Positions 59,398 through 64,000 of a stretch of 64,000 bases of DNA are shown here, in pieces; position 1 is the first letter of the stretch, and the number at the start of each line of letters is the position of its first letter. A model generated the notes under the pieces. It worked only from the letters and a program-made list of their open reading frames with translations, was not told the origin of the DNA and did no database searches. Made by a program: the position numbers and the translations under genes. The stretch spans positions 248,001 to 312,000 of the forward strand of contig NZ_QJRX01000001.1 in assembly GCF_003205495.1 (NCBI RefSeq), written 5' to 3'. This DNA comes from Aquipseudomonas alcaligenes. Lineage in GTDB: Bacteria; Pseudomonadota; Gammaproteobacteria; Pseudomonadales; Pseudomonadaceae.

Positions 59398-59991
59398 TCA
59401 GGGGGCGATGTGGAAGACGCTCTGCAGGTTGTCCAGCAGCATGTCGACGCTGAGCATGATCAGCAGCATGCCGGTCAGCCGCTCCACCGCGGTGAGGCCG
59501 CGCTGGCCGAGGAACTTCTGCAGCCAGGAGGCCTGCAGCAGGATGCTGGCGGTGGCCAGCCAGGCCAGGCCGACCGCCAGGTACAGCTCCCACAGCGGGC
59601 CGTCGTGGGTGCTGCGCAGGGTCATCAGCACGGCCAGCGCCGAGGGTCCGGCCACCGCCGGGGTGGCCAGCGGCACCAGCAGCGGCTCGCCGTCCGGCAG
59701 GTCGCCCAGCACGCCCTCGGGACGCGGGAAGATCAGGCGCATGGCGATGACGAAGAGGATGATGCCGCCGGCAATGGCGGTGGACTCGCGCGACAGGCCC
59801 AGGCCGCTGAGGATCTTGTCGCCGAAGCTGAGGAACAGCATCAGCAGGGCCAGGGCCAGCAGCAGCTCGCGCAGGGCCACGCGCATGCGCCGCTCGGGGG
59901 CGACGTTCTTCAGAGCGGCGAGGTAGATGGCGATGTTGCCGAAGGGATCGGTGACCAGAAACACCAGGACGGCGATGCCGAAGATTTCCAT
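59398..59991 (-). CDS. MarC/YhgN family membrane protein
   Basis: 197 aa, six hydrophobic helices. Typical MarC blocks: FLVTDPFGNIAIYLAAL at the N-terminus and LATPAVAGPSALAVLM in the middle. Despite the name, MarC was shown not to be an antibiotic-resistance determinant, and the family has no proven substrate. ATG 59991, divergent from the cryptochrome gene. Confidence 0.88.
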   Translation of the reverse strand: MEIFGIAVLVFLVTDPFGNIAIYLAALKNVAPERRMRVALRELLLALALLMLFLSFGDKILSGLGLSRESTAIAGGIILFVIAMRLIFPRPEGVLGDLPDGEPLLVPLATPAVAGPSALAVLMTLRSTHDGPLWELYLAVGLAWLATASILLQASWLQKFLGQRGLTAVERLTGMLLIMLSVDMLLDNLQSVFHIAP

Positions 59992-60150
59992 GCGAGGCTC
60001 CTTGGGGAATGCCTACAGTTTATCCGGCGCCGCCGCTGGCGTCCCGGCATCGCGTTTCGCCACCCGGAGACGGACGACAGGACAAACGGCCGTCCGCTGC
60101 AGCCAGGGCGGCATACTCTTAAGTGCAGGTTGACCCCGAGGATCTTTGCC

Positions 60151-61572
60151 ATGCGCCGAGTGCTGTTGTGGTTCAAACAGGATCTGCGTCTCGACGATCA
60201 CCCGGCCGTGCAGGCCGCCCTGGACGCCGACCGGCTGCTGCCGCTGTACGTCTTCGACCCGGCGCTGCTGCGCCCCTGCGCCTACGGCAACCGCCGCCTG
60301 GGCGTGCACCGTGCGCGCTTCCTGCTGGAGAGCCTGGCGGCCCTGGATGGCGAGCTGCGCCAGCGCGGCTCCGGGCTGCTGGTGCTGCAGGGCGATCCGG
60401 CGCAGCTGGTGGCGCGCCTGGCCGAGCAGCTGGACATCGACGAGGTACTGACGCTGGGGGAAATCGCCCCCGAAGAACGTGCCCAGCTCGCCGTCCTGCG
60501 TGCCCGCCTGGGGGCCGCCAGCCTGCGCGAACTGCCGGCCAACCACCTGCTGCGCATCGAGGAGCTGCCTTGCCCGGTGCAGGAGCTGCCGCTGGTATTC
60601 AGCCGCTTCCGCGAGCAGGTCGAGCAACGCCAGCCGGTATTCCAACCGCGCCCGGCACCGGCGCGCCTGCCGGCCCTGCCGGACAACGCCCACGCCTACT
60701 TCACCAGCCTGCCCAGCCTGTCCCAGCTGGGCCTGGGCGAGCCGCTGGTGGTACCCAACAGCGCTTTCCCCTTCTCCGGCGGTGAGCCGGCTGCGCAGGC
60801 GCGGCTGCGCGACTACCTGTGGCTGGGCCAGGGCGTGCGCCGCTACAAGGAGACGCGCAACGGCATGATCGGCAGCGAGTACTCGTCCAAGCTCTCGGCC
60901 TGGCTGGCCAACGGCAGCCTCTCGGCGCGGCGCGTGGTAGCCGAGCTGCGCCGCCACGAGTCGCAGTACGGGCGCAACGAATCAACCCAGGCGCTGTGGC
61001 TGGAACTGCTCTGGCGCGACTTCTTCCGCTGGACCCTGGTCCGCCACGGCGCTGCCCTGTTCCGTGCCGGCGGCCTGAAAGCCTCGCCTGCAGGCCCCCT
61101 GCGACTGGACGAGCGCTTCGACAGCTGGTGCCAGGGGCGCACCGGCATGCCGCTGGTAGATGCCTGCATGCGCGAGCTGGCAAGCACCGGCTTCATGTCC
61201 AACCGCGGCCGCCAGGTGGTGGCCAGCTACCTGGTCAACGACCTGCAGCAGGACTGGCGCCATGGTGCCGCCTGGTTCGAGGAGCACCTGCTGGACTACG
61301 ACCCGGCCAGCAACTGGGGCAACTGGGCCTACCTCGCCGGAGTGGGCAACGACCCGCGCCAGCAGCGCCTGTTCAACGCCCTGCGCCAGGCCCGCCAGTA
61401 CGATCCGGACGCCACCTATGTCAGCCTCTGGCTGCCGGAGCTGCGCGGCGTGCCACAGCACCTGCGACATACGCCCTTCCTGCTGCCGCACCTGCAGCTG
61501 GACAGCCTCGGCTATCCACGCCTGGAGCGCATCCCGGACAACTGGAAGCCCTACCTGCCCAGCGCGGCCTAG
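60151..61572 (+). CDS. DASH family cryptochrome/photolyase
   Basis: 473 aa. The photolyase-related N-terminal alpha/beta domain begins MRRVLLWFKQDLRLDDHPAV. The FAD-binding domain has the DASH-typical blocks KETRNGMIGSEYSSKLSAWL, GRTGMPLVDACMRELASTGF and SNRGRQVVASYLVNDL. cry-DASH proteins repair cyclobutane dimers in single-stranded DNA under blue light and may have signalling roles. ATG 60151. The stop is embedded in the stem-loop at 61571-61597. Confidence 0.9.
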   Translation: MRRVLLWFKQDLRLDDHPAVQAALDADRLLPLYVFDPALLRPCAYGNRRLGVHRARFLLESLAALDGELRQRGSGLLVLQGDPAQLVARLAEQLDIDEVLTLGEIAPEERAQLAVLRARLGAASLRELPANHLLRIEELPCPVQELPLVFSRFREQVEQRQPVFQPRPAPARLPALPDNAHAYFTSLPSLSQLGLGEPLVVPNSAFPFSGGEPAAQARLRDYLWLGQGVRRYKETRNGMIGSEYSSKLSAWLANGSLSARRVVAELRRHESQYGRNESTQALWLELLWRDFFRWTLVRHGAALFRAGGLKASPAGPLRLDERFDSWCQGRTGMPLVDACMRELASTGFMSNRGRQVVASYLVNDLQQDWRHGAAWFEEHLLDYDPASNWGNWAYLAGVGNDPRQQRLFNALRQARQYDPDATYVSLWLPELRGVPQHLRHTPFLLPHLQLDSLGYPRLERIPDNWKPYLPSAA

Positions 61573-61597
61573 GCCGCCAGGCGCAACTGGGCGGCCT
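61571..61597. terminator. stem-loop between the cryptochrome and diguanylate cyclase genes
   Basis: AGGCCGCC (61571-61578) pairs with GGCGGCCT (61590-61597) around an 11-nt loop. It overlaps the cryptochrome stop. It sits at a convergent junction without a T-run. Confidence 0.5.
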
Positions 61598-61603
61598 TAG
61601 CCG

Positions 61604-63445
61604 CTAGGCTCGTGCGATGCGGTTGCGCCCCTCGCGCTTGGCCCGGTATAGCGCCTGGTCGGCGCGCTCGAACGCGACCTCGGCGCTCTCACCGGCGGCG
61701 AAGGCGGTCAACCCGGCGGACAGGGTGATGGTCACCGGCTCGCCGCGGAAGTGGAAAGGGCAGGCCTCGATGGCGCCCCGCAGCGTTTCCAGCAGCTGCA
61801 GCCCACCCTCCGGTGGAGTGCCGGGCACCAGCAGAACGAATTCCTCGCCACCGAAGCGGGCGAGAAAATCGGTCTTGCGCAGGCGCCTGGCCAGCTCACC
61901 GGCGATGATCTTCAGCACCTTGTCGCCGGCCAGGTGACCATAGCCGTCGTTGATCCGCTTGAAGTGGTCGATGTCCAGCACCGCCAGCAACAGGTCGCCG
62001 CCATAGCGCTTCCAGCGCGCCACCTCCAGCTCCAGGCGTTCGCTCCAGCCGGCGCGGTTGGCCAGGCCGGTGAGCGGATCGGTGAGGGCCTTCTGCCGCT
62101 GCTCCTCGATATGCTCGCGAAAGCCCTGGGCCTCCTGCTCCATCTCGCTGACCTTCTGCGCCAGGGCCTGCAGGCGCCGGGCAACTTCCTCCTCGCGCCC
62201 CTCGCGCTGGCGCTGGTGCTCGACCACCGTGCTGAGCAGGCCGTCCAGACGCTGCTCCAGGGCCTGCTTGAGGCTGGCCAGGTCAACCGCCTCCTGCACG
62301 CTGGCCTGCAGGTCGCTGACCTGCTCGCGCAGCTCGCGGTTGAAGCTGCGCGCGCTCTCCACCGACTCGCTGTAGCCCTCATGGGCCTGGCCGAGGGTGT
62401 CGAGGAAGGCGGCCAGGCGCTCGTTGAGCTGCTTGAGGTAGCCGGCGAACTCGCGCTGGCCGCTGTCGGTGACGGCCAGCACCAGCACGGCCAGGTCGTC
62501 CAGCACCGGCACCAGTTCGTACCAGTTCAGCCCGCCCTGCATGCGCTCGCGCAGGGCCTGGCCCTGGGGTTGGTGATGCGGCGGCAGCTCCAGTTCGTCG
62601 AGCAGCCCCAGCAGGCTCTCCGCCACGTGCGGCGCCACCGCGCTGTAGCCGGGCTCGGGGCGCTCGGGCAGGGAGAATTCGGGGTTGCCCTCGCCAATCA
62701 GGATGCGCGCATCCAGCGGCAGGCTGTCCAGGCTGGTCGGCACGACGGTCGGCGCCACGCGGGTGGTGACTGCCGCGGGCGGGGCGACTTCGACAGCGAC
62801 CGCGGCGGGCCCGGGCGCCGGCTCAGCCGTGGCGACTGGCGCCGGGGCAAGCCGCTCGTCCTCGTCCACATCAGGCGCGGCGTGGTCCTGGGGCGGCTGG
62901 GCGGCAGCAGCCGGCGCCTCTTCGCGGCCACTGCCGAACAGACGCTGCAGCAGGCCGGGGCGCGCCGCCTGCTCGCTGCCCAGCACGGCCAGAGTCTTCT
63001 CCTGCAGGCTGCTCAGCTCCGCCAGCAGGGCCGGCAGCTCGCGCGGCTGGCTGGCGCGCTCGTCGATCCGCTTGGCGAACTGCTTGAGCGCCTTGCGCAC
63101 CTCGCGCGGCGGCTCCAGGGCCAGCAGCTGTTGGGTCAGCCCGTTGAGGCCGGCGATGTTCTGCTCGACGCGCTGCTGGCGGCGCTGCTCGGAGTCCAGC
63201 ACGGCCTTCTCCAGGCGCGGGATCAGCGCGGACAGGCCGGCGTCCATCTGCTCGCCACGGATCAACTCGCGCAGCTCCTGCATGCACTGGTCCACCGCCT
63301 TGTCGCTGCCTTCGGCCGCCAGGGAGCTGCGCACCAGGCCGCGGCGCAGCAGGTCGAGGCGCTCGTTCCAGCGCAGCTCCTGCAGCTCCTGCTGCTCCAG
63401 GCTCTGCAGGTACTTGGCTTTCCAGCGCTGGGCTTCATCGGTCAT
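61604..63445 (-). CDS. dgcP: DgcP-like diguanylate cyclase
   Basis: 613 aa, soluble. The N-terminal ~170 residues are helical ([20 protein letters not shown]). A Pro/Ala/Val-rich linker covers about 175-240, then a second helical and coiled-coil region (to about 450) leads into a GGDEF domain with GGEEF at 532-536 and an RxxD inhibitory site at 523-526. So it should make cyclic-di-GMP and be product-inhibited. P. aeruginosa DgcP (PA5487, about 670 aa, pole-localised) has the same architecture and neighbours (ampDh2 before, an endonuclease-family gene and dsbA after). ATG 63445 at MTDEA. Confidence 0.85.
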   Translation of the reverse strand: MTDEAQRWKAKYLQSLEQQELQELRWNERLDLLRRGLVRSSLAAEGSDKAVDQCMQELRELIRGEQMDAGLSALIPRLEKAVLDSEQRRQQRVEQNIAGLNGLTQQLLALEPPREVRKALKQFAKRIDERASQPRELPALLAELSSLQEKTLAVLGSEQAARPGLLQRLFGSGREEAPAAAAQPPQDHAAPDVDEDERLAPAPVATAEPAPGPAAVAVEVAPPAAVTTRVAPTVVPTSLDSLPLDARILIGEGNPEFSLPERPEPGYSAVAPHVAESLLGLLDELELPPHHQPQGQALRERMQGGLNWYELVPVLDDLAVLVLAVTDSGQREFAGYLKQLNERLAAFLDTLGQAHEGYSESVESARSFNRELREQVSDLQASVQEAVDLASLKQALEQRLDGLLSTVVEHQRQREGREEEVARRLQALAQKVSEMEQEAQGFREHIEEQRQKALTDPLTGLANRAGWSERLELEVARWKRYGGDLLLAVLDIDHFKRINDGYGHLAGDKVLKIIAGELARRLRKTDFLARFGGEEFVLLVPGTPPEGGLQLLETLRGAIEACPFHFRGEPVTITLSAGLTAFAAGESAEVAFERADQALYRAKREGRNRIARA

Positions 63446-63469
63446 GGTGGCGATCCAGTGGCAAAGCCA

Positions 63470-64000
63470 CTACAGCATAGGCAGGTTGAGGGCACCCGGC
63501 AGGCGGATCTCCACCGCCACCGGCAGATGATCGGAAATCGGCTGGCTGAGTACCGCGACCCGTTCCAGCACCAGCTCCGAGCTCAGCAGGATGTGGTCCA
63601 GACAGCGCTGCGGGCGCCAGCTGGGGAAGGTCGCAGCGACCTGTGGCGCGACCAGACCGAGATCGCGCAGCGGCGAGTGCTGCAGCAGGTCGGTGGCGTG
63701 AGTATTCATGTCGCCCATCAGCACCACGTGGCGATAGCCGCCGATCAGTTCGCGGATGTAGGCGAGCTGGCGGGTGCGGGTACGGGCGCCGAGGGCCAGG
63801 TGCATGTTGACCACCACCAGCGCCTCGGCGCCTTCGCCGAAGCGCAGCAGCACGGCACCACGACCAGGCGGGCCGGGCAACGGATGGTCCTCCAGCAGGC
63901 TCGGCTGCAGGCGGCTGAGCACGCCGTTGCTGTGCTGCGCCAGGCGCCCGAGGTTGCGGTTGAGCTGCTGGTACCAGTAGGGAAAGGCGCCCAGCTCGGC
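63470..64000 (-). CDS. endonuclease/exonuclease/phosphatase family protein, partial
   Basis: The 3' part of a gene running out of the window at 64000; 176 codons plus the stop are visible. Family blocks: VVVNMHLALGARTRTRQL (a His-containing strand), LMGDMNTHA, and the C-terminal CLDHILLS and ISDHLPV with the catalytic Asp-His pair. The substrate could be nucleic acid, phosphoinositide-like or another phosphodiester. The neighbour order (dgcP, then this) equals PA5487-PA5488. The N-terminal part and start are not visible. Confidence 0.88.
   Translation of the reverse strand, partial: AELGAFPYWYQQLNRNLGRLAQHSNGVLSRLQPSLLEDHPLPGPPGRGAVLLRFGEGAEALVVVNMHLALGARTRTRQLAYIRELIGGYRHVVLMGDMNTHATDLLQHSPLRDLGLVAPQVAATFPSWRPQRCLDHILLSSELVLERVAVLSQPISDHLPVAVEIRLPGALNLPML

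Overview
The window is a GC-rich, gene-dense chromosomal segment of a Pseudomonas species (gammaproteobacterium). The evidence is the gene content: crc next to pyrE, algC in its long membrane-anchored form, the coaBC-dut-algC-argB run, ptsP-rppH, the P. aeruginosa-type agmatine deiminase (368 aa, Cys357), fhp/norR, ampDh2 and dgcP. Compared from memory with P. aeruginosa PAO1, it is a mosaic of blocks that lie far apart there (about PA5332-PA5315, PA0337-PA0331, PA0292, PA4285-PA4283, PA2664-PA2665, PA5485-PA5488). It is therefore probably another species of the genus. I saw no rRNA, tRNA, CRISPR array, prophage or insertion sequence.

Layout. 1-5.4 kb: two YjiK-like (SdiA-regulated family) proteins flank an acetylpolyamine amidohydrolase, a UbiH/UbiM-type FAD hydroxylase and an AraC regulator. 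5.4-15.9 kb: housekeeping core with crc, pyrE, a DUF4124 protein, the coaBC-dut-algC-argB operon (minus strand), radC, an orphan peptide-binding protein and rpmB-rpmG. 15.9-22 kb: ptsP-rppH, a HAD phosphatase, two DUF2269 membrane proteins and ilvA. 22-30 kb: a TetR regulator without the usual N-terminal arm, aguA behind a palindrome-containing promoter, a DUF2388-DUF4105 pair, a GFA protein, and AEC, CitMHS and TerC membrane proteins. 30-39 kb: recC-recB-recD on the minus strand.

39-52.6 kb is the signalling region: a stand-alone PilT/PilU-type ATPase, a small conserved protein, a structured non-coding stretch, a globin-coupled GGDEF-EAL protein translationally coupled to an Aer-type PAS chemoreceptor, a Na/Pi family transporter, DUF5924/DUF2914 and lipoprotein genes, a second chemoreceptor, and flavohemoglobin with its NorR activator. 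52.6-64 kb: an SpmA-SpmB-like fusion, a DUF3313 lipoprotein, an EptA-like membrane transferase, a DUF1330 protein, a CSS-EAL phosphodiesterase, the AmpDh2-like amidase, MarC, a DASH cryptochrome, a DgcP-like diguanylate cyclase and a partial endonuclease/exonuclease/phosphatase gene.

Themes: cyclic-di-GMP turnover (three enzymes with intact motifs), oxygen and NO sensing, envelope maintenance, and Crc/Hfq carbon control. Crc itself is encoded here, and perfect AAnAAnAA motifs precede the GGDEF-EAL and CitMHS genes. The most unusual items are (i) a promoter, multi-hairpin RNA and intrinsic terminator ahead of the oxygen-sensor gene, (ii) the coupled oxygen-sensor/aerotaxis pair, (iii) the DUF4105 protein combining an HExxH motif with an Lnb-like His/Cys pair, and (iv) the aguA control region beside an apparent rearrangement. 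Comparisons to other genomes and all function calls rest on remembered family features, not on searches.
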